From Aureimonas phyllosphaerae (GTDB lineage: Bacteria; Pseudomonadota; Alphaproteobacteria; Rhizobiales; Rhizobiaceae), in NCBI RefSeq assembly GCF_900113065.1, contig NZ_FOOA01000003.1, positions 310,001 through 374,000 on the forward strand: a stretch of DNA of 64,000 nucleotides. Direction: 5' to 3'. The notes beneath the pieces were generated by a model. It saw only the letters and a program-made list of their open reading frames with translations. It did not search any database and was not told the origin of the DNA. Shown in pieces: positions 28,345 through 37,729 of the stretch; within the stretch, counting starts at the first letter, position 1, and the number at the start of each line of letters is the position of its first letter. Position numbers and translations under genes: made by a program.

Positions 28345-28526
28345 AGCGTCCTCCATCCTGACGGGATGGTTGTCGCGGAGGTGATTTCGTTTCGTGGCAA
28401 GGCGCGCGAAGGAAGCGGAGCCGTCGCATCGATGGGCAACGTCGGCACGGGGCGAAAGTGCTTCGCCGCGCAGCGGGCGTCCGATGGACGATGACGACCG
28501 TTCGATCCGCTTGGAACGCGCTCTAG
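28341..28526. repeat. Palindrome-ended intergenic element of about 186 bases
   Basis: CTAGAGCG at 28341-28348 is the reverse complement of CGCTCTAG at 28519-28526, and no gene lies between. The ends read like the TAGAGCG-type intergenic repeats of Hyphomicrobiales genomes. The ends supply the TAG stops of both the kinase (28342-28344) and the csaA-like gene. No other copy is in this window. Confidence 0.5.
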
Positions 28527-28885
28527 TAGAGGCGCCCGCCGTTCGGCACCTCGTAGCTCAGCGCCGCGAGCACCACGTTGCCGGCTTCGTCGGGGAAGCC
28601 GAGCGTCAGGACCTCCGAGCGCATCGGTCCGATCTGGCGCGGCGGGAAGTTGACCACCGCCATCACCTGCCGCCCGACCAGTTCGTCCAGCGAGTGGCGC
28701 ACGGTGATCTGCGCCGACGACTTCTTCTGGCCGATCTCCGGCCCGAAATCGATGACGAGGCGGAAGGCGGGCTTGCGCGCTTCCGGGAACGGCTCGGCCG
28801 AGACGATCGTCCCGACGCGAATGTCGACCTTCATGAAGTCGTCGAAGGTGATCTGCGGCGCGACGCCTGCGGTCTCGGCACTCAT
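28523..28885 (-). CDS. csaA: CsaA-like tRNA-binding domain protein
   Basis: 120 residues, a single OB-fold tRNA-binding domain as found at the end of MetRS and PheRS beta. Motifs: FMKVDIRVGTIVSAEPFPEARKPAF split as usual, SAQIT, and VNFPPRQIGPMRSEVLTLG. Free-standing CsaA has export-chaperone and tRNA-binding properties. It follows proC with a three-base gap, so it is probably cotranscribed. Confidence 0.88.
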   Translation of the reverse strand: MSAETAGVAPQITFDDFMKVDIRVGTIVSAEPFPEARKPAFRLVIDFGPEIGQKKSSAQITVRHSLDELVGRQVMAVVNFPPRQIGPMRSEVLTLGFPDEAGNVVLAALSYEVPNGGRLY

Positions 28886-28888
28886 CGT

Positions 28889-29710
28889 TCAGCCCTTGGA
28901 CAGTTCGATCGCACGGTCGCGCGCGGCGGCAACGGCCTTGGTCATCAGAGGCTGGAGGCCGTCCTCCCCCATCAGGACGCCGAGCGCCGCCTCGGTCGTG
29001 CCCTTGGGCGAGGTGACGTTGCGGCGCAGCTGCGCGGGCGGATCGTCGGATCGGATCATCAGCTCGCCTGCGCCCGCCACGGTATGGCGCGCGAGGCGCA
29101 TCGCGAGATCAGGGTCGAGGCCAGCCTTCACACCCGCTTCGGCCAGCGCTTCGGCCAGGAGGAAGACATAGGCCGGGCCGCTGCCGGACACGGCCGTCAC
29201 GCGGTCGATGTCGTCTTCGCTTCGAACCCATTCCACCGGGCCGCTCGCCTGCAAGAGATCGTTCGCCATCGCCTTCTGGCCCGGCGTCACCCGCTCGTTG
29301 GCGTAGGCGCCCGTGATGCCGCGCCCGATCAGGGCGGGGGTGTTCGGCATCGCGCGCACCACCGGCCGCGCGCCCAACTGCTCTTCGATGAAGGCGATGG
29401 TACGCCCCGCCGCGACCGAAATCACGAGCGTCTCGCGCTTCAGGCTCGCGCGCAGCGGCGCGACCGCTTCGGCCAGCACCTGCGGCTTGACCGCGAGGAT
29501 CACGACGTCCTGCGGCTCGTCCGGGGCGCTCGCTGCATGGCGCACGCCCTGGTCGAAGAGGGCGCCGAGCGCCGGTGATGGATTGGGATCGAGGATGGTG
29601 ACCGAGGCGGGGTCGAGCCCGCCCGCGATCCAGCCGCGCAGCATCGCGCCGCCCATGTTGCCGCCGCCCAGAAGCAGAAGCCGGCCGACCGGCGCGATGC
29701 CCGCGCTCAT
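28889..29710 (-). CDS. proC: Pyrroline-5-carboxylate reductase
   Basis: Reduces pyrroline-5-carboxylate to proline with NAD(P)H. 273 residues from MSAGIAPVG; the frame is open further upstream but only over the YbjN gene. The dinucleotide fold is LLLLGGGNMGGAML, and the C-terminal family signature is in the SGSGPAYVFLLAEALAEAG region. Its ATG overlaps the stop of the YbjN gene (ATGA). Confidence 0.95.
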   Translation of the reverse strand: MSAGIAPVGRLLLLGGGNMGGAMLRGWIAGGLDPASVTILDPNPSPALGALFDQGVRHAASAPDEPQDVVILAVKPQVLAEAVAPLRASLKRETLVISVAAGRTIAFIEEQLGARPVVRAMPNTPALIGRGITGAYANERVTPGQKAMANDLLQASGPVEWVRSEDDIDRVTAVSGSGPAYVFLLAEALAEAGVKAGLDPDLAMRLARHTVAGAGELMIRSDDPPAQLRRNVTSPKGTTEAALGVLMGEDGLQPLMTKAVAAARDRAIELSKG

Positions 29711-30207
29711 GCGTTGCCGACCGTGTCGAACACGACGCAGGCCAGCGCCTCGTCGGCGGACTTCTCCGCCCAGACCACGAACTGGAAGGCCTGATAGTAG
29801 CGCTCGCACGCTTCCAGCGCCGCCGACAGGAGGCGCTCGGCCTGCTGGCTCGTCGGCTGCACGCCGCCGGACAGGAGGATCGCGTGACGGAACATCACCG
29901 CGCCTTCGGCCGCCCAGAGATCGAAATGGCCGACCAGCATCCCCTCGTTGATGCGCGAGAGGAGCCGCAGCACCTCGACCTGTCGCCGGGCCGGGACCTT
30001 GAGGGTGAACGCGCAGCCGAGATGCAGCGCCTCGGAGGCCTCCATCCAGGAGAACGAGACGGAATAGTCGGTCCAGGCGCCCTGCACCGAGACCGCGATC
30101 TCGTCGTCGCAGGGGCGTTCGAAGGACCAGTCATGACGCGAGGCGACGGTCTCGATCACATCCACCGGATGGGAGAGTCGCCTGACGTCGAGTTCGCCGA
30201 GTTGCAT
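29707..30207 (-). CDS. YbjN-domain protein
   Basis: 166 residues starting MQLGELDVRR. The YbjN/type III secretion chaperone-like fold is suggested by the paired segments SVSFSWMEASEALHLGCAF and LLSRINEGMLVGHFDLWAAEGAVMFRHAILLSGG. YbjN of enteric bacteria affects motility and stress responses; the biochemical role is unknown. In Hyphomicrobiales it commonly precedes proC, as here with a four-base overlap. Confidence 0.87.
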   Translation of the reverse strand: MQLGELDVRRLSHPVDVIETVASRHDWSFERPCDDEIAVSVQGAWTDYSVSFSWMEASEALHLGCAFTLKVPARRQVEVLRLLSRINEGMLVGHFDLWAAEGAVMFRHAILLSGGVQPTSQQAERLLSAALEACERYYQAFQFVVWAEKSADEALACVVFDTVGNA

Positions 30208-30529
30208 GTCGTTTGATCCCCGTGCCGCATCGGACGCGGGACCGCCGAGATGCCGCACGCACCCCGTCGTCAAGGGTCGAATTCCTCGTAAGACCCTGGC
30301 TTCCGCGCCTCCCGGAAAACCGCCGCCGTGGCGAATCACCGTTGATTTCAGTGTATCGACGCGGACTCGCGATTCCAGAGGCGGAAACGGTATTTTAAGG
30401 TTCGTCGGGAGCGGGTCGGAACCCGCGGCCCGACTCCGAGGCGTTAAGGGATTCAGCGCTCACGCTTTTCCGATTCCATGGGGCCGCGGCAGGCTCGTGA
30501 CAAACCTGTGCACGGCCTGTGGAAAAGCG
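30208..30529. other. Intergenic region between the YbjN gene and ubiK
   Basis: 322 bases. It must contain the promoter of the ybjN-proC-csaA operon. A small inverted repeat GCGGGT/ACCCGC lies near 30411-30426. No gene is recognised. Confidence 0.45.
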
Positions 30530-30802
30530 TCAGGGCGCGGTCGTGGAGGCCCCAGACAAACGGGCCTCGAGGTCGGCGACGCGCTTTTTCAGAGCTTCGT
30601 TCTCGACGCGTGCCCGCGTCGCCATCTCGCGGACGGCCTCGAACTCCTCGCGCTGGACGAGGTCCATCGAATTGATGAAGCGCTCGCCCTGGGAGCGGAA
30701 CACCGTCTCCATCTCGCGGCGCACGCCCTGCGCCGCGCCAGCCGCGTCGGTCATCATGCGGGCGAACTCGTCGAGCATGCGGTTGGGGCCTCGGTCGTTC
30801 AT
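30530..30802 (-). CDS. ubiK: BMFP/UbiK-family protein (ubiquinone biosynthesis accessory factor)
   Basis: 90 residues: MLDEFARMMTDAAGAAQGVRRE then a coiled-coil C-terminus (EFEAVREMATRARVENEALKKRVADLEARL). It is the BMFP (Brucella membrane fusogenic protein)/YqiC/UbiK family. UbiK works with UbiJ in aerobic ubiquinone synthesis in Escherichia coli; the Brucella protein fuses membranes in vitro. It is divergent from lgt, as is common in the order. Confidence 0.88.
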   Translation of the reverse strand: MNDRGPNRMLDEFARMMTDAAGAAQGVRREMETVFRSQGERFINSMDLVQREEFEAVREMATRARVENEALKKRVADLEARLSGASTTAP

Positions 30803-30941
30803 CGGTTCGCTCCTTGAAAGCGGCTAGCGCACCCTCGGACGTAGGCGCTCGCCCCCGCCTTGGCAATGGAGCGGCTTGACCCCGCCGCCTGCCCGGCGCA
30901 CATCCCCGCCCGACGCGCCGAGCCCCGAGGAGCCCTCCGCC

Positions 30942-31811
30942 ATGACAGCCTCCGCCGTTCTCGGCGTCCTCACCTATCCCCAGATCGACCCGGTCTTCCT
31001 GCAGATCGGACCGATCGCGCTGCGCTGGTACGGGCTCGCCTACGTCGCCGGCATCCTGTGCGGCTGGCTCTACGGGCGCCATCTCGTCGGCACGTCGCGG
31101 CTCTGGCCGAACGGCGTCTCGCCGATCACCAAGACCGACATCGACGACTTCATCGTCTGGATCACGATCGGCATCGTGGCGGGCGGGCGCTTCGGCTCCA
31201 TCCTGTTCTATGACTTCGACCGCGTCGCCGCCGACCCGCTCTCGGCCTTCCGCATCTGGGAGGGCGGAATGTCGTTCCACGGGGGGCTGATCGGTGTGAC
31301 GATCGCGATGATCCTGTTCTGCCGCTCGCACAAGGTGCCGCTGTTCAGCCTGATCGACGTCGTCGCGGCCTCGGTGCCCTTCGGCCTGTTCTTCGGCCGC
31401 ATCGCCAACTTCATCAACGGCGAGCTCTGGGGCGCGCCGACCTCCGTGCCCTGGGCGATGGTGTTCCCGCATGCAGGCCCCGAGCCGCGCCACCCGAGCC
31501 AGCTCTACGAGGCGGCGCTGGAGGGCATCGTCCTCTTCCTGATCCTGCGCGTCCTGACCCATCGCTTCGGTGCGCTCGGGCGTCCGCGCCTCGTCGGCGG
31601 GGTCTTCATCCTGCTCTACGGCTGCGCGCGCATCTTCGTCGAGTTCTTCCGCATGCCCGACGTGCAGCTCGGCTATCTCCTCGGCACCGGCTGGCTGACC
31701 ATGGGCATGGTGCTGTCGCTGCCGATGCTCCTCGTCGGGCTCTGGGCGATCGCGACCGCCAAGCCCCGCGCCTACGAGCCCCGCCCTGCCGAGACCACGG
31801 CCGCGGCGTGA
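30942..31811 (+). CDS. lgt: Prolipoprotein diacylglyceryl transferase
   Basis: Inner-membrane enzyme that adds diacylglycerol from phosphatidylglycerol to the lipobox cysteine. 289 residues, seven predicted helices. Motifs: ALRWYGLAYVAGI, the signature GRIANFINGELWG and HPSQLYEA. The start at MTASAVLG was preferred over an upstream ATG that would add a Pro-rich, non-conserved stretch. Its TGA overlaps the GTG of the next gene. Confidence 0.95.
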   Translation: MTASAVLGVLTYPQIDPVFLQIGPIALRWYGLAYVAGILCGWLYGRHLVGTSRLWPNGVSPITKTDIDDFIVWITIGIVAGGRFGSILFYDFDRVAADPLSAFRIWEGGMSFHGGLIGVTIAMILFCRSHKVPLFSLIDVVAASVPFGLFFGRIANFINGELWGAPTSVPWAMVFPHAGPEPRHPSQLYEAALEGIVLFLILRVLTHRFGALGRPRLVGGVFILLYGCARIFVEFFRMPDVQLGYLLGTGWLTMGMVLSLPMLLVGLWAIATAKPRAYEPRPAETTAAA

Positions 31812-32914
31812 GCGATCTCGCTTCGCGCATCCGCGCCGAGATCGAGGCGTCGGGCCCGATGCGGCTCGACCGGTTCTGGAACCTCTGCCTCTTCGATCCG
31901 ACCGACGGCTATTATACGAGCCGCGACCCGATCGGCGCGAGCGGCGACTTCACCACCGCGCCCGAGATCAGCCAGATGTTCGGCGAGCTTCTGGCCGCCT
32001 GGGCCTTCGCAGCTTGGGACGGACTCGGCCGCCCCCCCGCCTTCACCTTTGCGGAAGCGGGGCCGGGACGCGGCACGCTCATCGCCGACATGCTGCGCAC
32101 CCTGCGCCAGCTCGACCCGGCCTTTCTCAAGGCGGCGCGCATCCGGCTGGTCGAGGTCAGTGACCGCCTCGCCGGCATTCAGGCCGAGCGCCTCGCGCGC
32201 TTCGACCTGCCCGTCCGGCGCGTCCGGCAGATCGAGGAGCTCGACGGCGACGGGCCGCTTCTCCTCGTCGCCAACGAACTTCTCGATGCGCTCGCCATCC
32301 GCCAGTTCGTGTTCCGCGGCGGCGCGTGGCACGAGCGGCTAGTGGACGCCGCCGCCGGCGGTTTCGCCTTCGCCGACGGCCCTGCGACGACACTCGTGCC
32401 CGCGGCCCTCGCCCGCCTGCCGCAACCCGCCGAGGGAGCGGTGTTCGAGGTCTCGCCTGAGCGCGACGCCCTGTGCGCTGCCCTCGCCCGCCGGCTCGCG
32501 CAAGAGGGCGGCGCCGCGCTCTTGATCGACTACGGCCACGCCCGAACCGGGTTCGGCGACACGCTACAGGCGCTTCGCCGCCACGAGACGGCGGGGGCGC
32601 TCGATGCGCCCGGCACGGCCGACATCACGAGCCATGTCGATTTCGAGCAAGTCGCGCGTGCCATGGCGGGGGCGGCGCCGACGCTCCGCTTCGGCCTTGC
32701 GGCGCATGGCGACTTCCTTCTGTCGCTGGGGCTGCCCGAGCGGGCGGGACGGCTCGGCGCCCATGCCGACGAGGCCGGCCGTGCGGCGATCACGGCCGCC
32801 GTCCACCGCCTCGCCGGCCGGGCCCAGGGCGAAATGGGAACGCTGTTCAAAGTGTTCGGCGCGGCTTCCGCCCCGCTGCCGCTGCCGCCCTTCGTGCAAC
32901 CGCGCGTCGATTGA
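31808..32914 (+). CDS. SAM-dependent methyltransferase, MidA/NDUFAF7 family
   Basis: 368 residues from a GTG start overlapping the lgt stop (GTGA). The opening MRLDRFWNLCLFDPTDGYY and GDFTTAPEISQMFGELL, followed by the SAM-site FAEAGPGRGTLIADMLR, are those of COG1565. The mitochondrial homologue NDUFAF7 methylates an arginine of complex I subunit NDUFS2. A similar complex I target in bacteria is plausible but not shown. Tight coupling to lgt is conserved in rhizobia. Confidence 0.92.
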   Translation: MSDLASRIRAEIEASGPMRLDRFWNLCLFDPTDGYYTSRDPIGASGDFTTAPEISQMFGELLAAWAFAAWDGLGRPPAFTFAEAGPGRGTLIADMLRTLRQLDPAFLKAARIRLVEVSDRLAGIQAERLARFDLPVRRVRQIEELDGDGPLLLVANELLDALAIRQFVFRGGAWHERLVDAAAGGFAFADGPATTLVPAALARLPQPAEGAVFEVSPERDALCAALARRLAQEGGAALLIDYGHARTGFGDTLQALRRHETAGALDAPGTADITSHVDFEQVARAMAGAAPTLRFGLAAHGDFLLSLGLPERAGRLGAHADEAGRAAITAAVHRLAGRAQGEMGTLFKVFGAASAPLPLPPFVQPRVD

Positions 32915-32938
32915 CTTCGACCACCCCCTCCCCCACGA

Positions 32939-33775
32939 ATGAGGGTCCATAACGGACAGCCGCATTCCATGCTCGATCATCGCCTTTCCGCCGCTTCGCA
33001 CCTTCGCGCGCGCGACACCGTCCAGGACCCGCGCTTCGGCTCCGACGCACGGCTCGCCCACGCCTTCTTCACGCGGGCCGGCGGCGTCTCGACCGGCATC
33101 TATCGCGGCCTCAACGCCGGGATCGGCTCGCACGACGAAGCCGAGGCGGTGCACGAGAACCGCCGGCGCGCCGTGCACTTCCTCGGGCTCGAAGGTGCGC
33201 AGCTGGCGACGCCCTGGCAGACGCATTCGCCGGATGCCGTCGTCGCGACCGAGCCGTTCGGCGGCGAGCGCCCGAAGGCGGACGCGGTGGTGACAGCGAC
33301 GCGGGGTCTCGCGGTCGGCGTCGTGACGGCCGATTGCGGGCCGATCCTCTTTGCCGACCCGCGCGGCGGCGTCGTTGCGGCGGCCCATGCCGGCTGGCGA
33401 GGGGCCGCCGGCGGCGTCCTCGAGCGCACGGTCGAGACCATGGAGGGTCTCGGCGCGCGGCGCGACCGGATCGAGGCGGTGCTCGGGCCCTGCATCACGC
33501 AGGCCAACTACGAGGTCGGCGCCGACATGGCCGAAACCTTCCTGCGCGAGGATGCCGCCAACGAGCGCTTCTTCGCGGCCGGTGCGACGCCGGAGAAGCG
33601 CCAGTTCGACCTGCCCGCCTTCATCCTCGCCCGCCTCGAGCGCATCGGCGTCGCGGCCCGCTTCGTCGGACGCTGCACCTATGCCGAGGAGGACGCGTTC
33701 TTTTCCTTCCGGCGTACCACCCATCGCGGGGAGACCGACTACGGTCGGCAGCTCTCTGCCATCGCCCTCGCCTGA
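32939..33775 (+). CDS. pgeF: Purine nucleoside phosphorylase / laccase-domain protein (YfiH)
   Basis: 278 residues. Zinc-site segments are TPWQTHSPDAV, GVVTADCGPILF and AAAHAGWRGAAGG, and GPCITQANYEVG follows. YfiH proteins act on purine nucleosides (phosphorylase, adenosine deaminase activity), and E. coli PgeF also edits peptidoglycan precursors. Translation may start instead at MLDHRL (32969), since the first ten residues look unconserved. Third gene in the lgt operon. Confidence 0.92.
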   Translation: MRVHNGQPHSMLDHRLSAASHLRARDTVQDPRFGSDARLAHAFFTRAGGVSTGIYRGLNAGIGSHDEAEAVHENRRRAVHFLGLEGAQLATPWQTHSPDAVVATEPFGGERPKADAVVTATRGLAVGVVTADCGPILFADPRGGVVAAAHAGWRGAAGGVLERTVETMEGLGARRDRIEAVLGPCITQANYEVGADMAETFLREDAANERFFAAGATPEKRQFDLPAFILARLERIGVAARFVGRCTYAEEDAFFSFRRTTHRGETDYGRQLSAIALA

Positions 33776-33788
33776 ACGAAAGCGCTTC

Positions 33789-34940
33789 ATGCTCCATTTC
33801 ACGCCCGACGAATTCGAGCGCCGCCGCGCGCGCCTGTCCGCCGAGATGGCCGAGCGCAAGCTCGATGCCGTGATGCTCTTCGCGCAGGACTCGATGTTCT
33901 GGCTGACGGGCTACGATACGTTCGGCTTCTGCTTCTTCCAGTGCCTCGTCGTGAAGGCGGACGGCGAGATGCGCCTCCTCACGCGCTCGGCGGACCTGCG
34001 CCAGGCGCGCGCCACCTCGAACATCGAGACGGTCGTCGTCTGGCGCGATCGCGGCGGCGCCAACCCGGCGATCGAGCTGCGCGACATGATGGACGATATG
34101 GGGCTGCTCGGCGCCCGCGTCGGCGTCGAGTGGTCGACGCACGGTCTGACGGCGGCGAACGGCAAGCTCGTCGAGGAAAAGCTCGGCTCCTTCGCCGCGC
34201 TCACCGACGCGTCCGACCTCGTGCCCGCGCTGCGCGTCATCAAGAGCGAGGCCGAGATCGCCTATGCAAGGGAGGCCGCGCGGCTCGGCGACGAGGCGTT
34301 CGAGGCGATGTGGCCGCTGGTGCGCGAGGGGGCCGACGAGGGCGTCCTCCTCCATGCACTGCAGGGCGACATCCTCCTGAAGGGCGGCGACTACCCCGCC
34401 AATCCGTTCATCCTCGGCTCCGGCGAGGATGCGCTCCTCTGCCGTTACAAGTCCGGCCGCCGCAACCTGTCGGCGCAGGACCAGCTGACGATCGAGTGGT
34501 CCGGCGTGAAGGCGCAGTACCACGCCCCTCTGATGCGCACCGTGATCGTCGGCCGCCCGCTGATACGCCACGAGGAACTGTTCGCGGCCGGCGCCGAGGC
34601 GTTGAAGGCCGTCGAGGGGGCCATGCGCCCCGGGCAGACCTTCGGCGACGTGTTCGACGCCCATGCCCGCGTGATGGAGGCCCACGACCTCGCCCGCCAT
34701 CGCCTCGCCGCCTGCGGCTACTCGGTCGGTGCTCGTTTCGCGCCGTCCTGGATGGACCCGCAGATGTTCGTCTCGGGCAATGCCGAGCCGATCCGGCCGA
34801 ACATGACGCTGTTCGCGCACATGATCATCATGGACTCCGACAGCGGCGCCGCGATGTGCCTCGGGCAGACCTACCTCACCACCGAGGGCGCGCCCGAGTG
34901 CCTGTCGCGCCTGCCGATCGAGCTGAAGGCGACCGGCTGA
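33789..34940 (+). CDS. M24-family (Xaa-Pro peptidase/creatinase-like) protein
   Basis: 383 residues with creatinase N-terminal domain (to about 140) and pita-bread M24 domain. The start at MLHFTPDEF lies 13 bases after pgeF. In place of the usual metal-binding Asp residues this protein has LTIEWSGVKAQYHAPLMRT, close to the pattern of ectoine hydrolase (DoeA) and related non-peptidase M24 enzymes. The late Glu-rich ligands are also not obvious. Substrate is therefore open: a peptidase, an amide hydrolase, or an inactive relative. Confidence 0.85.
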   Translation: MLHFTPDEFERRRARLSAEMAERKLDAVMLFAQDSMFWLTGYDTFGFCFFQCLVVKADGEMRLLTRSADLRQARATSNIETVVVWRDRGGANPAIELRDMMDDMGLLGARVGVEWSTHGLTAANGKLVEEKLGSFAALTDASDLVPALRVIKSEAEIAYAREAARLGDEAFEAMWPLVREGADEGVLLHALQGDILLKGGDYPANPFILGSGEDALLCRYKSGRRNLSAQDQLTIEWSGVKAQYHAPLMRTVIVGRPLIRHEELFAAGAEALKAVEGAMRPGQTFGDVFDAHARVMEAHDLARHRLAACGYSVGARFAPSWMDPQMFVSGNAEPIRPNMTLFAHMIIMDSDSGAAMCLGQTYLTTEGAPECLSRLPIELKATG

Positions 34941-35084
34941 TCGAGGCGAGGACTTAACCGCGCCGCGGTCTTTCCCGCGGTGCAACCTTGAATCTTTCCA
35001 CCAGCTTGCTAAGAGCCCGCCCATGCGACCGGCCCCTCCCTTCCGAGGTCCGGCGTGCCCCGTAGACGGATAAAGCGGTCAGCG

Positions 35085-36017
35085 ATGAAACTCTTTGTCG
35101 GCAACTCCAACCGCACTCTGGCCGAAGGGATCGGGCGCTACCTGGAACTGCCGCTCGGCGCCGCATCGGTGCGCCGCTTCGCCGATCAGGAGATCTTCGT
35201 CGAGATTCAGGAGAACGTTCGCGGCGAGGACTGCTTCGTCATCCAGTCGACGTCGTACCCCGCGAACGACCATCTGATGGAGCTTCTGATCATCATGGAC
35301 GCGCTGCGCCGGGCCTCCGCCCGCCGCATCACCGCGGTCCTCCCCTATTTCGGCTATGCCCGCCAGGACCGGAAGGCCGGCGGCCGCACGCCGATCTCGG
35401 CCAAGCTCGTCGCCAACCTCATCACCCATGCCGGCGCCGACCGCGTGATGACGATGGATCTTCATGCCGGGCAGATCCAGGGCTTCTTCGACATCCCGAC
35501 CGACAACCTTTTCGCGGTGCCGCTGCTGGCGCGCGACATCAAGGAGCACCTCGAGACCGACCGCGTGATGGTGGTCTCGCCGGATGTGGGCGGCGTGGTG
35601 CGCGCCCGCTCGCTCGCCAAGCGCCTCGACGCGCCGCTCGCCATCGTCGACAAGCGCCGCGAGAAGCCGGGCGAGTCCGAGGTGATGAACATCATCGGCG
35701 ACGTGAAGGACCGGCACTGCATCCTGATCGACGACATCATCGATTCCGGCGGCACCTTGTGCAACGCGGCCGACGCGCTGATGGCGGCAGGCGCTAAGGG
35801 CGTGCGTGCCTACATTACCCACGGCGTCCTGTCGGGTGGCGCGGTCGCGCGCATCGCCGCCTCCTCGATCGAGGAACTCGTGATCACCGATTCGATCGAG
35901 CCGACCAAGGCGATCCGCGAGGCGCGCAACATCCGCGTCATCAGCACTGCGACGCTGCTCGGCGAGGCGATCTCGCGCACCACCACCGAGCAGTCGGTCT
36001 CCTCGCTCTTCGACTGA
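35085..36017 (+). CDS. prs: Ribose-phosphate pyrophosphokinase
   Basis: Makes PRPP from ribose 5-phosphate and ATP for nucleotide, His and Trp synthesis. 310 residues, standard length. [15 protein letters not shown] start, [16 protein letters not shown], the ATP-site region [10 protein letters not shown], and the PRPP loop [17 protein letters not shown]. The start at MKLFVGN was chosen by homology. A terminator-like hairpin follows at 36108. Confidence 0.97.
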   Translation: MKLFVGNSNRTLAEGIGRYLELPLGAASVRRFADQEIFVEIQENVRGEDCFVIQSTSYPANDHLMELLIIMDALRRASARRITAVLPYFGYARQDRKAGGRTPISAKLVANLITHAGADRVMTMDLHAGQIQGFFDIPTDNLFAVPLLARDIKEHLETDRVMVVSPDVGGVVRARSLAKRLDAPLAIVDKRREKPGESEVMNIIGDVKDRHCILIDDIIDSGGTLCNAADALMAAGAKGVRAYITHGVLSGGAVARIAASSIEELVITDSIEPTKAIREARNIRVISTATLLGEAISRTTTEQSVSSLFD

Positions 36018-36107
36018 GCCGAGGCCGGCGCTCGCCTTGCACCTCGAGCCGATCGCCGCTATAGCCAACCCGCCCGCGCGGACACCCTTGGAGGCAGCGC
36101 GGGCGTG

Positions 36108-36129
36108 AAGCGGCCTCACGGCCGCTTTT
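36108..36129 (+). terminator. Terminator-like hairpin between prs and rplY
   Basis: AAGCGGCC-TCAC-GGCCGCTT, then TTC. Stem is good, T run short. Confidence 0.55.
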
Positions 36130-36191
36130 CGTCGTTCCGGGCGTCCTCGCGCCGGAGCGGCAACCTCTGAACGAAAACAAGGATTGAAACC

Positions 36192-36854
36192 ATGAGCGAG
36201 AGCTACACGGTCAAGGCCGAAGCGCGCGAGAAGGTCGGCAAGGGGGCCGCCAGACATCTCCGCCGCAACGGAATGGTGCCAGCCGTCATCTACGGCGACA
36301 AGCAGGAGCCCCTGCCGATCGCGGTCCCCTACAAGGAGACCTTCCTCAAGCTGCACGGCGGCGGCTTCCTGACGACGGTCATCACGATCGACGTCGGCGG
36401 CAAGCAGATCAAGGTCCTGCCGAAGGACTACCAGCTCGACGTCGTCAAGGACACGCTGACCCACGTCGACTACCTGCGCGTCTCCGACCGCACGGAAGTC
36501 ACGGTCCGCATCCCGGTGCATTTCGAGAACGAAGACGCCGCGCCGGGCATCAAGGCCCAGGACGGCACGCTCAACGTCGTGCACCACGACATCGAAGTCG
36601 TCTGCGCCGCGCAGTCGATTCCGGAGGGCTTCACGCTCGACCTGACCGGCCTCGAGATCGGCGACGCGGTCTCCTCGTCGGCCCTCAAGCTGCCGAAGGG
36701 CGTGCGCCTGACCACGGACGAGGAGTTCGTGATCGCCACGATCGTTCCGCCGATGGCCGAGGAAGTCGACGAGCTCGACGCCGAGACGCCGGAGACGGAA
36801 GTCATCGAGCAGACCGACGCGACCGCCGAGGACGAGCCGAAGACCGGCAACTGA
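36192..36854 (+). CDS. rplY: 50S ribosomal protein L25 (Ctc/TL5 long form)
   Basis: 220 residues: an N-terminal L25 domain that binds 5S rRNA ([26 protein letters not shown]) and a C-terminal TL5/Ctc beta-domain, as in general stress protein Ctc. The end is acidic (Asp/Glu/Thr-rich). It sits directly before pth, a common pairing. AAAACAAGGATTG provides the upstream binding site. Confidence 0.95.
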   Translation: MSESYTVKAEAREKVGKGAARHLRRNGMVPAVIYGDKQEPLPIAVPYKETFLKLHGGGFLTTVITIDVGGKQIKVLPKDYQLDVVKDTLTHVDYLRVSDRTEVTVRIPVHFENEDAAPGIKAQDGTLNVVHHDIEVVCAAQSIPEGFTLDLTGLEIGDAVSSSALKLPKGVRLTTDEEFVIATIVPPMAEEVDELDAETPETEVIEQTDATAEDEPKTGN

Positions 36855-36944
36855 TCGACGAGCGGCGGACGGAGCTTTTCGTCCGCCGCACCCTGATGGG
36901 CGGGTTCGGGTTCTCTCGACCCCGGATCGCTGGAGGACGGGCAC

Positions 36945-37661
36945 ATGCTCATCATGGTGGGCCTCGGCAATCCCGGCGCGCAATATGCCGGCAACCGGCA
37001 CAATATCGGCTTCATGGCGGTTGACGAGATCGCCCGCACGGGCGGCTTCTCTCCCTGGTCGAAGAAGTTCCACGGCGAGATCGCCGAGGGCTCGATCGCG
37101 GGCCGGAAGGTGATCCTCCTGAAGCCTCTCACCTTCATGAACGACAGCGGACGCTCGGTGCAGGCGGCTGCAGCCTTCTACAAGATCCCGCCCGCCGACA
37201 TCGTCGTCTTCCACGACGAACTCGACCTGCCGCCCGGCAAGGTGCGCGTGAAGACCGGGGGCGGTCACGGCGGGCACAACGGGTTGCGCTCGATCGACGC
37301 GCATCTCGGCAAGGAGTACCGGCGCGTGCGCCTCGGGATCGGGCACCCCGGCTCCAAGGAGCGCGTCAACCCGCATGTCCTCGGCGACTTCGCCAAGGTA
37401 GACCGCGACTGGCTGGAGCCGATGCTGGAGACCGTCGCGCGCAACGCGCCGTCGCTGGTCGCGGGCGAGGACGCCGTCTTCATGAACAAGGTGACGCTGG
37501 CCACCGGCGGCTCGGAGGAGCCGGCGGGCGCCAAGGGCGGCGCCGGCAAGGCGAAGGGCGAAAGCCACGTGCGCCAGGCCCGCCCTACCGAGACCCATGC
37601 GGCCACCGGGCCGATGGCGGGCATGTTGCGCCGCCTGCTCGGTGGCGGCGACCCGAACTGA
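36945..37661 (+). CDS. pth: Peptidyl-tRNA hydrolase
   Basis: Releases tRNA from dropped-off peptidyl-tRNA. 238 residues: the catalytic core ([20 protein letters not shown] with H20, [35 protein letters not shown]) is complete by about residue 190. A Gly/Ala/Lys-rich tail follows, as often in rhizobial Pth. It is between rplY and ychF, the usual order. Confidence 0.96.
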   Translation: MLIMVGLGNPGAQYAGNRHNIGFMAVDEIARTGGFSPWSKKFHGEIAEGSIAGRKVILLKPLTFMNDSGRSVQAAAAFYKIPPADIVVFHDELDLPPGKVRVKTGGGHGGHNGLRSIDAHLGKEYRRVRLGIGHPGSKERVNPHVLGDFAKVDRDWLEPMLETVARNAPSLVAGEDAVFMNKVTLATGGSEEPAGAKGGAGKAKGESHVRQARPTETHAATGPMAGMLRRLLGGGDPN

Positions 37662-37729
37662 TCCCTTTCCTCCGGCAGGCCAGCCGTCCGGCGGTCCGCC
37701 CTCCCCTTCAGACCTGAGGCAGAACCACC

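Noticed and set aside
30418-30444. GGAAC...CGTT resembling an EcfG general stress promoter
   Set aside because: The spacing is 19 bases instead of 16-17, and no gene starts just downstream on that strand.
30514-30522. TGTGGAAAA, a DnaA-box-like sequence
   Set aside because: Single imperfect copy without AT-rich region or other boxes; not an origin.
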